A stretch of 64,000 bases of DNA from Streptomyces parvulus (GTDB lineage: Bacteria; Actinomycetota; Actinomycetes; Streptomycetales; Streptomycetaceae). The notes under the pieces were generated by a model that was given only the letters and a program-made list of their open reading frames with translations, ran no database searches and was not told the DNA's origin. The stretch's first letter is position 1; every line of letters starts with the position of its first letter. Made by a program: the position numbers and the translations under genes. The stretch spans positions 313,521 to 377,520 of the forward strand of contig NZ_BMRX01000010.1 of assembly GCF_014648855.1 (NCBI RefSeq), written 5' to 3'. Shown one piece after another: positions 33,375 to 41,877 of this stretch.

Positions 33375-34700
33375 ATGAGCGGGGACGCGCGGAAGACCGC
33401 GGAGGGGCTGGCCTATCTGTCCGGTTTCGGCAACGAGCACAGCTCGGAGGCCGTCACGGGCGCCCTCCCGGAGGGCCGGAACTCGCCCCAGCGGGCGCCC
33501 CTCGGGCTGTACGCCGAGCAGTTGAGCGGCACGGCGTTCACCGAGCCCCGCGCGCACAACCGGCGCTCCTGGCTGTACCGGATCCGCCCCTCGGCCGCCC
33601 ACCCGGCGTTCACCCGCGCGGGCAACGGCGCGATCCGCACGGCGCCCTTCGCGCAGGCCGTGCCGGACCCGAACCGGCTGCGCTGGAACCCGCTGCCGGA
33701 GCCGTCCGCCGGGACGGACTTCGTCGCCGGCCTGTGGACGCTCGGCGGCAACGGCGACGCGACCCAGCGCACCGGCATGGCCGTGCACCTGTACCACGCG
33801 AACGCCTCCATGGAGCGCGTGTTCAGCGACTCCGACGGGGAGCTGCTGATCGTCCCGGAGCGCGGCGGCCTGCTGCTGCGCACCGAGTTCGGGATGCTGC
33901 ACGCCGAGCCGGGCCACGTGGCGCTGATCCCGCGCGGGGTGCGCTTCCGGGTGGAGCTGCTGGACGCCGACGCGCGCGGTTACGTCTGCGAGAACTACGG
34001 CGCCCCGTTCCAGCTGCCCGACCTCGGCCCGATCGGCGCCAACGGCCTGGCGAACGCGCGGGACTTCATGGCTCCGGTCGCCGCCTACGAGGACGACGGG
34101 GACGTGCCGGGTCCGGTGGAGGTGGTCAACAAGTTCTGCGGCAACCTCTGGACGGCCGAGTACGACCACTCCCCCCTGGACGTCGTCGCCTGGCACGGCA
34201 ACCACGTGCCGTACGTCTACGACCTGCGCCGCTTCAACGTCATCGGCACCATCTCGTACGACCACCCGGACCCGTCCATCTTCACGGTGCTCACCTCCCC
34301 GTCGGACACCCCCGGCCTCGCGGGCGTCGACTTCGTGGTCTTCGCGCCCCGCTGGCTGGTGGGCGAGGACACCTTCCGGCCGCCGTACTTCCACCGGAAC
34401 GTGATGAGCGAGTACATGGGCCTGATCGAGGGCGCCTACGACGCCAAGGCGGAGGGTTTCGTGCCGGGCGGCGGCTCGCTGCACAACATGATGTCGGCGC
34501 ACGGCCCGGACCGGGAGACCTTCGACCGGGCGAGCGCCGCCGAGCTGAAGCCGCAGCGGATCGACGACGGCCTGGCGTTCATGTTCGAGACGCGCTGGCC
34601 GGTGACCCTCACCCCCCAGGCGGCCCGCGCCGAACACCTGCAAGCCCGCTACGACGACGTCTGGCAGGGCCTGGAGCGTCACTTCCGCCCCTTGCACTGA
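33375..34700 (+). CDS. hmgA: Homogentisate 1,2-dioxygenase
   Basis: 441 residues, the usual bacterial length. It has the family start (YLSGFGNEHSSEAVTGALPEGRNSPQ), the central cupin with LYHANASMERVFSDSDGELLIVP, and the C-terminal iron-binding region HRNVMSEYMGLIEGAYDAK with GGSLHNMMSAHGPD, which supply the His/Glu/His ligands. It opens the homogentisate ring to maleylacetoacetate in tyrosine/phenylalanine breakdown. ATG at 33375 follows GAGGGAGCGATCA. The genes for the next steps (isomerase and fumarylacetoacetase) are not adjacent. A GntR regulator gene follows 26 nt downstream, and an inverted repeat lies in the promoter. Confidence 0.96.
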   Translation: MSGDARKTAEGLAYLSGFGNEHSSEAVTGALPEGRNSPQRAPLGLYAEQLSGTAFTEPRAHNRRSWLYRIRPSAAHPAFTRAGNGAIRTAPFAQAVPDPNRLRWNPLPEPSAGTDFVAGLWTLGGNGDATQRTGMAVHLYHANASMERVFSDSDGELLIVPERGGLLLRTEFGMLHAEPGHVALIPRGVRFRVELLDADARGYVCENYGAPFQLPDLGPIGANGLANARDFMAPVAAYEDDGDVPGPVEVVNKFCGNLWTAEYDHSPLDVVAWHGNHVPYVYDLRRFNVIGTISYDHPDPSIFTVLTSPSDTPGLAGVDFVVFAPRWLVGEDTFRPPYFHRNVMSEYMGLIEGAYDAKAEGFVPGGGSLHNMMSAHGPDRETFDRASAAELKPQRIDDGLAFMFETRWPVTLTPQAARAEHLQARYDDVWQGLERHFRPLH

Positions 34701-34726
34701 GGTTTCCCGACCGGTACGGATGGCCC

Positions 34727-35476
34727 GTGACCTCCTTCGCCCCGGACTCCATCGTCCTGAACCGCAAGCTGCCGCTGTGGTACCAGGTGTCGCAGTCGCT
34801 GCGCGCCTCGATACTCGGCCGCTCGCCCCGGGACCCGCTGCGGCTGCCCACCGAGGAGCAGTTGGCCGGCCACTACGGGGTGAGCGTGCTGACCATGCGG
34901 CAGGCGCTGAAGGAGCTGGAGGACGAGGGGCTGATCACCCGGCACCGCAGGCGCGGCACGTTCATCGAGCCGGACGCGCGGCGCGGGGCGCCGGTGCGGC
35001 TGCTGGGCTCGGTGGACGCGATCGTGGCGCAGCAGTCCGGCATGAAGGCCGAGCTGCTGGGCCACGGTACGGTGCCGGTGCCCCCCGAGGTCGCGGAGTA
35101 CTTCCCGGGGGCGTCCGAGGTGGGAACGTACCACCGGCTGCGCTGCGACGAGACGACGGGCGAGCCCACCAACCACGCCCGCAACTACGTCCGGCCCGAA
35201 CTGGCCGCCCGCATCGACGTGGACGACCTGGCGCGGTGGCCGATGACCAAGGTGCTGCGGGACGTGGTGGGGATGGACATCAGCCGGATCACGGACACCG
35301 TGGAGGCCCGGCTCGCCGACCCGGAGACGGCCCGGCTGCTCGAAGTCCCGCTGCTCAGCCCGATCCTGCACTACACCGGCGTCACCTACGACACCGCGGG
35401 CCGGGTGCTGGACGTGGCGGTCATCCACTACCGGGGCGACCGGTTCTCCTTCACGGTCACCCTGGACGCCACGTGA
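34727..35476 (+). CDS. GntR-family (HutC/UTRA) regulator
   Basis: 249 residues. Winged helix at about 15-80 (PTEEQLAGHYGVSVLTMRQALKELEDEGLITRHRRRGTF split across the turn), then a UTRA ligand-binding domain to the end (YHRLRCDETTGEPTNHARNYV and the C-terminal IHYRGDRFSFTVTLDAT). The HutC branch often controls aromatic or amino-acid catabolism, and the position directly after hmgA suggests it senses homogentisate or a tyrosine-derived acid. GTG at 34727 lacks a clear Shine-Dalgarno and has a TACGGA upstream, so it may also have a leaderless promoter. Confidence 0.88.
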   Translation: MTSFAPDSIVLNRKLPLWYQVSQSLRASILGRSPRDPLRLPTEEQLAGHYGVSVLTMRQALKELEDEGLITRHRRRGTFIEPDARRGAPVRLLGSVDAIVAQQSGMKAELLGHGTVPVPPEVAEYFPGASEVGTYHRLRCDETTGEPTNHARNYVRPELAARIDVDDLARWPMTKVLRDVVGMDISRITDTVEARLADPETARLLEVPLLSPILHYTGVTYDTAGRVLDVAVIHYRGDRFSFTVTLDAT

Positions 35477-35507
35477 GGCCGTGCCGTCCCGTCGTACGAT
35501 GCCCGGC

Positions 35508-36659
35508 GTGACGCACGACGACGCCCCGCCGCTGGCGGACCTCATGCCGTGGTCCGTCGCACCGCCACGGCTCGGCCGGGGGTGGCCGGCGGCGCCCGAC
35601 GCGGCATCCCTGAAGGCCCGCTGGGACGCGCTGGTCAAGGCCGAGGGAGCCGACCGCGAGGCCCTGTTCGAGCCGACCCGCTCCCGCACCCCGCACTCGG
35701 CGGTCGGGCGGCTGCCCGGCGGCGCCGGGGGCACCGAGCGGCTGGCGCGCGCCTCGGGGCCGTGCCCGGAGCCGCTGCGGGTGCTGCGCGCGCCCTTCGA
35801 CGAGCAGTGGCTGATCCCCGATCACCGGCTGATCGACGCGGCCCGCCCGGAGCTGTGGCGGGTGGCGGACGAGCGGCAGGTGTTCGTCGTGGAGGTGCCC
35901 GAGGCCGCCGGCCCGCCGCGGCTGCTGGCCGGCTCCCGGCTGCCGTTGTTCGGCCCCGCCCGGATCCGTCCGCTGTACCGCAGGCCGGGCGGCGCGGGGC
36001 CCAATCTGGCTCCCGGCCTCCTGGACCACCTCGCCGGCCGGCTCGGCCTGCCGGTCGCGGCGCCGGACGTGCTGGCCTGGTCGGTCGCGGCCGTGCGGCC
36101 CGGGGCGACCGTCCCGCTCACCGCGGACCCTGAGCTGTGGGAGCACGGGGTCGGCCTGGGCCGGCGGGCGCTGCGCCTGATGCTGCGGGACGGCGAGCGC
36201 CCCAAGCTGCCCGGCGGACGCCGCCCGTACGTCCGCGCCCCGCTGCCCGCGCGCCCGCTGACCCTGCGCTACGACGCGGAGGAGGAGGCGCTGCACCTCG
36301 ACGAGGGCCGTGTCTCCCCCGTCCCGCCCGCCGCCCGGGAGTTCGAGGCGGGCGGCGTCCGGGTCCTGGACCAGTGGTTCGCGGCCCGCACCGCCGAGGG
36401 CGACCCGGGCACGCTGACCGCGATCCGCCCGGCCACCTGGCCGCAGACCTGGACGTCCGAACTCCTGGAGCTGATCACGGTCCTCACCCTGCTCGCCGAA
36501 GTGCGCGCCGAGTGCGCGGAGTTGACGGTGACGACGCAGATCACGGCGACGGACCTGCGCGCGGCGGGCGTACTCCCGGTCCCGGGGACGTCCCGCCGGC
36601 CGGCCTCGGTACTGGACGAACGGGAGGAAGGGCCGGAGGGGCAGCTGGCGCTGCTGTAG
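35508..36659 (+). CDS. Orphan Type ISP restriction-modification specificity-domain protein
   Basis: 383 residues. The sequence pattern fits the C-terminal target-recognition domain of Type ISP enzymes: ADLMPWSVAPPRLGRGW, LRAPFDEQWLIPDHRLID, DVLAWSVAAV and VLDQWFAART appear in the family order. The helicase, nuclease and methyltransferase parts of a full Type ISP protein (about 1,500 residues) are absent and no such genes are adjacent. Orphan forms recur in Streptomyces from memory; a housekeeping DNA-binding role is possible. GTG at 35508 has no ribosome binding site; TACGAT at 35495-35500 lies 7 nt upstream, pointing to a leaderless transcript. Confidence 0.72.
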   Translation: MTHDDAPPLADLMPWSVAPPRLGRGWPAAPDAASLKARWDALVKAEGADREALFEPTRSRTPHSAVGRLPGGAGGTERLARASGPCPEPLRVLRAPFDEQWLIPDHRLIDAARPELWRVADERQVFVVEVPEAAGPPRLLAGSRLPLFGPARIRPLYRRPGGAGPNLAPGLLDHLAGRLGLPVAAPDVLAWSVAAVRPGATVPLTADPELWEHGVGLGRRALRLMLRDGERPKLPGGRRPYVRAPLPARPLTLRYDAEEEALHLDEGRVSPVPPAAREFEAGGVRVLDQWFAARTAEGDPGTLTAIRPATWPQTWTSELLELITVLTLLAEVRAECAELTVTTQITATDLRAAGVLPVPGTSRRPASVLDEREEGPEGQLALL

Positions 36660-36938
36660 GCGCCGTGGCCGGCGCTTCGGGGGGGGCGCACTCGCGCCGC
36701 TCACCCGGAATGAGGACGACGCCGGTCAATCCGGCGGCACGGTCTTCTGTCCCGCGTCACCACGGCTCGGTGTGTCCGCCGGGCGGGGAGGCGGCGGAGC
36801 ACGGGGCCGGGGATGCGGGGCAGGGGTGGGTGCGGTGCCCGCGGTCGGGAACGCACCGGGGCGCCGGGGCGTACCGGGGGGACGGCGGGCGGGTGTGCGG
36901 CGCCGCGCCGGGACGGTGTGACGTCCGGGGCGCGGGCC

Positions 36939-37208
36939 TCAGTTGCCGCCGAACAGCGAGCGGCGCAGTCGGCGCAGCGGCGCGAACAGCGAGACACGGC
37001 GCACCCTGGCGCCCCTGCTGCTGCGCTTGTGCGCGGGCTCGCGCGCGGTCAGCTCCCGCATCAGGGACGTCGCCTCCACGGTCTCCCGCTGCGGGAGGGC
37101 AGGCCCTCCGAGCACCGCGAGATGCCGGTCGAGGCGCGAGCTGCTCGCGCTGCTCTTGCAGGTGATCGCAGGGACCCTCGCCCTGCTGCGCACCGTTATC
37201 TGTTCCAT
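36939..37208 (-). CDS. Small conserved hypothetical protein
   Basis: 89 residues, basic, no signal or membrane helix. Pattern: TCKSSASSSRLDRHLAVLGG in the middle and a C-terminus rich in Arg (VRRVSLFAPLRRLRRSLFG). I recall similar proteins in other Streptomyces but know no function. ATG at 37208 is supported by GGGGAG 4 nt upstream; the GTG at 37220 is less likely. A 279-bp gap separates it from the Type ISP-like gene; I see nothing in that gap. Confidence 0.65.
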   Translation of the reverse strand: MEQITVRSRARVPAITCKSSASSSRLDRHLAVLGGPALPQRETVEATSLMRELTAREPAHKRSSRGARVRRVSLFAPLRRLRRSLFGGN

Positions 37209-37322
37209 GTCACTCCCCACCCGTACGAGTCCACCGGCCCGGGCAGGGTAACCCTATCGCCCCGGTACGGCATGCGTGTATCGCGGTCACAGGATTCACC
37301 TTCCCCGTAAGGGCGTTGCCGA

Positions 37323-38117
37323 TTACTCTCCGAATCCGACAGATTCCAGGGTGAGTTGGACAACCGGGCTGCTGGTCGGCCGGACCGAGCCGCCACCGGG
37401 TTCGACGGTCACTGCGAGTGACGTCGAGGACCGGTCGAGACCGGAGACGGTCAGGGGCGTGTCGCCGTCCAGGAGCCCGAGGGAGCGCGGCACGGCGCCG
37501 GGGCGCACGAGCCACAGTTGGTGCACGCGGTCGCCCGGCGGCTCGCCGTACCCGCTCAGGGTGATCACCGCGCGCCCCTCAGCCGCGGAGGCGACCATCC
37601 CGATGCCGCGGCCCCGTTCGTCCGCGCGGCTCGTCGCGCGGGCGTCCGGCGCGGCGAGAACGTGGGCGATCTCACGTGCCCGGTCCCGCGCACCGTCCAA
37701 CTCGTCCCGGGTCCGGTCGGCCTGCACGGCGAAGAGCGAGGCGACCACGAGCGCCGCCGCGGCCGTCACCGTGGCGAAGGGGACGAGGAGCGGGCGCGGT
37801 CCGCGCGGCCGACAGCGCCGCGGCGTCCGACGGCCGTCCCCCACATCGGCGGCCGGCCGTGGCGCCGGCTCCTGCGGGGTCGTGCGTACGGCGGCCAGGA
37901 CCCGTTCGCGCAGGGCCGCGGGGGCCGGGGCGGCCGTGGACCGGGCCAGCCGGACGGCGTCCTCGGACAGGTCGCGGACCTCGGCACAACAGTGGCCGCA
38001 GCGGTCCAGGTGGCGTTCGAAGCGCATGCGTTCGGCGCCTTCCAGGGCGTCCAGGGCATAGGGGGCTGCGAGGGAGTGCGGGTCGCCGCCGCCGGAGAGC
38101 CGGCCGAGGAGGGTCAC
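37323..38117 (-). CDS. RskA-type anti-sigma factor
   Basis: 264 residues. Zinc-associated anti-sigma motif HxxxCxxC at H36, C40 and C43 (HLDRCGHC), a single membrane helix (VPFATVTAAAALVVASLFAV) near 115-135, and an extracytoplasmic RskA C-terminal domain (GYGEPPGDRVHQLWLVRP, LAVTVEPGGGSV). It should hold the upstream ECF sigma factor inactive at the membrane until regulated proteolysis. The GTG at 38117 overlaps the sigma stop codon by 4 nt (GTGA), ensuring matched production. Confidence 0.92.
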   Translation of the reverse strand: MTLLGRLSGGGDPHSLAAPYALDALEGAERMRFERHLDRCGHCCAEVRDLSEDAVRLARSTAAPAPAALRERVLAAVRTTPQEPAPRPAADVGDGRRTPRRCRPRGPRPLLVPFATVTAAAALVVASLFAVQADRTRDELDGARDRAREIAHVLAAPDARATSRADERGRGIGMVASAAEGRAVITLSGYGEPPGDRVHQLWLVRPGAVPRSLGLLDGDTPLTVSGLDRSSTSLAVTVEPGGGSVRPTSSPVVQLTLESVGFGE

Positions 38118-38656
38118 GCGGTACCTCCGAGGCAGTCGCGCAGGCGGCCGAGGCCGTCCCGCATCCGCGTCTTCACGGTGCCCAGCGGAAGGGAGAGGCG
38201 TTCGGCCACCTCCCGGTAGGTGTAGCCGTCGTAGTAGGCGAGGGTGACCGACTGGCGTTGCAGGGCGGTCAGCCGGTCCAGGCAGCGGCGCACCCACTCG
38301 CGTTCCAGCCCGGCCTCGACCTCCTCGGAGACCTGGTCGAAGGCGGGGTGGTGGGCGCGCCGGGCCTCGCGCCGCTCGCGTTCGCCGGCCGCGCGGGCGG
38401 CGCGCACCCGGTCGACGGCTCGGCGGTGGGCGACGGTGAGGACCCACGCCAGCGCACTCCCCCGGCGCGGGTCGAACCGCGCCGCGGAGCGCCAGAGTTC
38501 GAGCAGCACCTCCTGTGCCACCTCCTCCGACTGGGCGGGGTCGCGCACCACCCGCCGTACGAGTCCGAACACCGGGCCCGAGACCAGCCCGTACAGCTCC
38601 TCGAAGGCCTTCTGGTCGCCGTCCGCCACGAGCGCCATCAGCTCGTCCGCCTCCAC
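38114..38656 (-). CDS. ECF RNA polymerase sigma factor (SigK-like)
   Basis: 180 residues. Region 2 at about 5-75 with FEELYGLVSGPVFGLVRRVV and the core-binding AQSEEVAQEVLLELW; region 4 at about 120-172 with LPLGTVKTRMRDGLGRLR as the -35 reader. Belongs to the SigK/RskA group. GTG at 38656 is chosen because GGAGAGGGGGCGG precedes it; an upstream ATG at 38803 would add a disordered extension. Divergent from the Ser/Thr kinase gene across 242 bp. Its product probably drives its own operon; I could not identify a target promoter with confidence. Confidence 0.92.
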   Translation of the reverse strand: MEADELMALVADGDQKAFEELYGLVSGPVFGLVRRVVRDPAQSEEVAQEVLLELWRSAARFDPRRGSALAWVLTVAHRRAVDRVRAARAAGERERREARRAHHPAFDQVSEEVEAGLEREWVRRCLDRLTALQRQSVTLAYYDGYTYREVAERLSLPLGTVKTRMRDGLGRLRDCLGGTA

Positions 38657-38898
38657 CCCGCCCCCTCTCCACCGGGCCGTGCCCGGCCCGTCCGCGTCGA
38701 CGAGGGCGCGCACGCCGGCGCGCCCTTCGCAGGGGTTACGGATCGGCGGCCCGAAATCGCCAGTCGACGAGGGGGAGAGACCGGATCGGTGTTCAGGGGG
38801 CACGATCCGTGGTCGGCTGGGCTACTTTTGGGACAACGCGGCAGACGGCCGGGTCCGTCCCCGGCACGGGTCCGCGCGAGACGTCATAGGGGGCGCCG

Positions 38899-40548
38899 GT
38901 GTTCGAGGAACCCGGCGGTGAGCGCGTGATCGCCGGCCGCTACCGCCTCTTGTCCCCGCTCGGCGAGGGCGGCATGGGCACGGTGTGGCGCGCCCGCGAC
39001 GAGGTGCTGAACCGCGAGGTCGCCGTCAAGGAGGTGCGCGCGCCGTCCGGTCTGCCGGAGAGCGACGTGCGGCGGATGTACGCGCGGCTGGAGCGCGAGG
39101 CGTGGGCCGCGGCCCGGGTCGCCCACCACAACGTCGTCACGGTGTACGACGTGGCGACCGACGGCGACCGGCCCTGGATCGTGATGGAGCTGGTGCGCGG
39201 GCTGTCCCTGGCCGATCTGCTGGACGCCGAGGGCCCGCTGGAGCCGCGGCGGGCGGCCCGGATCGGCGTCGAGGTGCTGGCCGCGCTGCGGGCGGCGCAC
39301 GCGGCCGGGGTGCTGCACCGGGACGTGAAGCCGGCCAACGTGCTGCTGTCGAACGACGGCCGGGTGGTCCTCACCGACTTCGGGATCGCCCGGGTCGAGG
39401 GCAGCTCCGCGCTGACCATGACCGGCGAGGTCATCGGCTCGCCCGAGTACCTCGCCCCGGAACGGGCGCTGGGCCGCACCCCCGGCCCCGAGTCCGACCT
39501 GTGGTCGCTGGGCGTGCTGCTGTACACGGCGGTCGAGGGCGCCTCGCCGTTCCGCCAGGACACTCCGCTGAGCACCCTGCGCGCCGTCGTCGACGAGGAG
39601 TTGCCGCCGCCGTACCGGGCGGGTGCGCTCACGCCGGTCGTCGAGGGGCTGCTGCGCAAGGACCCGGCCGAGCGGATCCCGGCCGACCGCGCCGAGCGGG
39701 AACTGCGGCTGGTGGCCGCCGGGGGGACCGCCGCGTCCGGGGACGGCCCGCCCGGGGCACTACCGGCGGGCGGCCACGACCCGACGGTCGCGGGACACCC
39801 GGACGCGGAGGCCGCCGCGACTCCCCCGCCTTCCGGACCGGCGACGGCCGTCGACTCCGGCCCCGCGTCCGCCGCGAACCGGGACCGGCGCGCGCGTGCC
39901 GTGCTGGTCGCCGGCGTGGCCGTGCTGGCACTGACGGCGGCCGGACTGACGTACGGACTGCTGGACGACTCGGACGGCGGGGACGGGACGGAGGGCTCGG
40001 GAGGCGGCCGGGGCCCCTCGGCCGGTGCCACGGCCACGGGACCGGGCGGGAGTGCCGAGCCGAGTGCGTCGCCGTCGTCGGAATCGGACCCGGAGGACGA
40101 CGGTTCGGCGAGCGGTGCGCCGCGGCAGTCGGTGAAGGTGTCCGTCGCCGGATCGCACGCGCACTACGCGGGACCCTGTCCCCCGCCGCACGACCGGGCG
40201 CCTTCCTTCACGGCGACGTTCACGGTGGGGCGGCTGCCCGCCGAGGTGGGCTACCGCTGGGTCACGGACGACGGGTCGGTCTCGGACCCGGGGTGGCGGA
40301 CGCTGTCCTTTCCCGCGGGCGGCGACCGCTCCGACGAGGACACCGTCGTGGTCACGACCCGCGAGGACGAGGGCGCGTTCGAGGGCGCCGTGCGGGTGGA
40401 GGTGCGCTCGCCGGTGCGGGCCACTTCGGACGCGGTGGCGTTCTCCGTGACCTGCGCGACGCAGACGGAGACGGAGGCCCCGACGGGCGGGGCCTCCCCC
40501 TCCGCTTCCGCTTCGGATCAGGCGGCGCCGTTGAGGACCGGCAGGTAG
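38899..40548 (+). CDS. Eukaryotic-type Ser/Thr protein kinase with extracytoplasmic domain
   Basis: 549 residues. Kinase domain at about 14-275: GxGxxG at 22-27, Lys44, Glu68, catalytic HRDVKPANVLL (D142), DFG at 160-162 and APE at 186-188, so it should be active. A Pro/Ala-rich juxtamembrane region leads to one membrane helix at about 333-353, then a Ser/Gly linker and an extracellular beta-sandwich-like domain (about 410-525) with one Cys pair; it carries no PASTA repeats. It probably senses an external signal. GTG at 38899 has GGGGG-type ribosome binding sequence. The 3' end overlaps the convergent SGNH gene by 31 nt. Confidence 0.92.
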   Translation: MFEEPGGERVIAGRYRLLSPLGEGGMGTVWRARDEVLNREVAVKEVRAPSGLPESDVRRMYARLEREAWAAARVAHHNVVTVYDVATDGDRPWIVMELVRGLSLADLLDAEGPLEPRRAARIGVEVLAALRAAHAAGVLHRDVKPANVLLSNDGRVVLTDFGIARVEGSSALTMTGEVIGSPEYLAPERALGRTPGPESDLWSLGVLLYTAVEGASPFRQDTPLSTLRAVVDEELPPPYRAGALTPVVEGLLRKDPAERIPADRAERELRLVAAGGTAASGDGPPGALPAGGHDPTVAGHPDAEAAATPPPSGPATAVDSGPASAANRDRRARAVLVAGVAVLALTAAGLTYGLLDDSDGGDGTEGSGGGRGPSAGATATGPGGSAEPSASPSSESDPEDDGSASGAPRQSVKVSVAGSHAHYAGPCPPPHDRAPSFTATFTVGRLPAEVGYRWVTDDGSVSDPGWRTLSFPAGGDRSDEDTVVVTTREDEGAFEGAVRVEVRSPVRATSDAVAFSVTCATQTETEAPTGGASPSASASDQAAPLRTGR

Positions 40549-41324
40549 CCGCCGGACTGACCGGCCGCGGTCGGGTGGTACGACTCGCCGATGTTCAGCC
40601 AGTTGACGCTGTGCAGCCACGCGGAGCCGGAGCACAGTTCGTGGCCGGTGAAGGTGGTGCGGACGTCGCCGAAGGTGAATCCGTGGTCGGCGGCACGCTT
40701 GGCGATGGCGGTGTTGAGGTGGTCGGAGGCGTCGTTGATCGCCTTCCGCTTGGTCTCCGAGAGGCCCAGACAGGAGGTGCCGAGCTTGTAGAAGCGCGGG
40801 TAGCCGATGACGACGACGTGGGCGTTGGGGGCCTTGCCGCTGATCGCCGAGTACACGCTGTCGAGGTTGCCGGGCAGCGTCGAGTCGACGTACGCCTTCG
40901 CGGTGGCGATCCGCGAGAGGCAGGTGCTGTCGGACTGGAGCACACAGGTGGTCATGACGTCGGCGAAGCCGGCGTCGTTGCCGCCGATGCTGATCGAGAC
41001 GAGGCCGGTGGAGGCGGAGAGCGGGCCGAGCTGTCCGGAGAGAACATCACCCGTTCGGGCGCCGGAACAGGCCGTGAAGTCGAAGGTCGTGGGGGAGTTG
41101 GCGGCCGCCCAGAGGTACGGGTGGGCCTTCGTGCTGCGCTTGCAGTCGCCGCTGGAGCTGATGTAGCTGCCCGCTCCGACCCCGGAGGAGTAGGAGTCGC
41201 CGAGGGCCACATAGCCACCGGCCGCGGCGGGTTGGGCCGCCTGGGCGGTCGCGGACCCGGTGAGGGCGGCGCCGGCGGCGAGGAGGACGGAACTCAGGAA
41301 GCCGACAAGTCGGAGACGTCTCAT
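40518..41324 (-). CDS. Secreted SGNH/GDSL lipase-esterase (SCO1725-like)
   Basis: 268 residues. Sec signal to about residue 30 (SVLLAAGAALTGSATAQAA). Block I GDSYSSG holds nucleophile S44; block III GGND holds the oxyanion Asn; block V ESYHPTAAGQ carries the catalytic H250. Three Cys pairs fit an extracellular fold (CKRSTKAH, CSGARTG, CVLQSDSTC). Reminiscent of the S. coelicolor SCO1725/SCO7513 esterases, which hydrolyse short- and long-chain esters. ATG at 41324 follows a near-ideal AAAGGAGG ribosome binding site, suggesting high output. Confidence 0.93.
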   Translation of the reverse strand: MRRLRLVGFLSSVLLAAGAALTGSATAQAAQPAAAGGYVALGDSYSSGVGAGSYISSSGDCKRSTKAHPYLWAAANSPTTFDFTACSGARTGDVLSGQLGPLSASTGLVSISIGGNDAGFADVMTTCVLQSDSTCLSRIATAKAYVDSTLPGNLDSVYSAISGKAPNAHVVVIGYPRFYKLGTSCLGLSETKRKAINDASDHLNTAIAKRAADHGFTFGDVRTTFTGHELCSGSAWLHSVNWLNIGESYHPTAAGQSGGYLPVLNGAA

Positions 41325-41877
41325 GGAACCTCCTTTAGCAGGATCTCTGCCGCAACGGTGGTAACAGTTACGCGCGTTGACCGGAAGTGTCCATGCCAAG
41401 GAATGGCTGACAGTCATTCAAATTCGGACGAAAGCCAGTGGGAACGTCAGTGCGCCCTTGACGCTCCGTGGCGGGCTGGGCCAGATTGAGGCGCGAAAGA
41501 ACAGATGACGGCAAAACCACAAAAACGTGAGACCTGCTTCCAGGTCTTGCCATACGGTTTCAACCGTCAATACCGTCATACATCTCCCGCATCGGTACGT
41601 CGGCAAGCGGCTCAGGGGAGGGCTCGAGGCCGCGGCGCACCGGGGCGGGACGCGCGGTAGGGGGGTGCCGTGCTCGGTGACCGCATCGGTGACCGGGCCG
41701 TGCCGCGCGGTCGGCTGCCGTTTTTCTCGCGGCGCCGGCAAGTTTTGCCAGTCCGACCGGCCCGCACGGAGTGCCACTTCGTCGCGCGCCGCCGGACGAG
41801 AACCCCCCTTTCGAACCGGATACAGAGCCGGACCGCCCCTGGGGCGGGCGGTCCGCCGGACGAGAGGGACCAGACTC
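41325..41877. other. 553-bp intergenic region with hairpins upstream of glycosyltransferase operon
   Basis: No convincing gene. The part near the SGNH gene is comparatively AT-rich and should hold the divergent promoters. Palindromes visible: AGACCTG-CTTC-CAGGTCT at 41530-41547, ACGGTT-TC-AACCGT at 41554-41567, a T5 run at about 41722 after a GC-rich stretch, GGCAA-GTT-TTGCC at about 41738, and GGACCGCCC/GGGCGGTCC at 41830-41854, only 23 nt before the ATG of the glycosyltransferase. This looks like a long, structured 5' leader. Confidence 0.55.

Noticed and set aside
41690..41760. Riboswitch upstream of the glycosyltransferase operon
   Set aside because: I could not match it to the conserved core of any class I know (c-di-AMP, cobalamin, SAM or glycine); only generic hairpins are visible.
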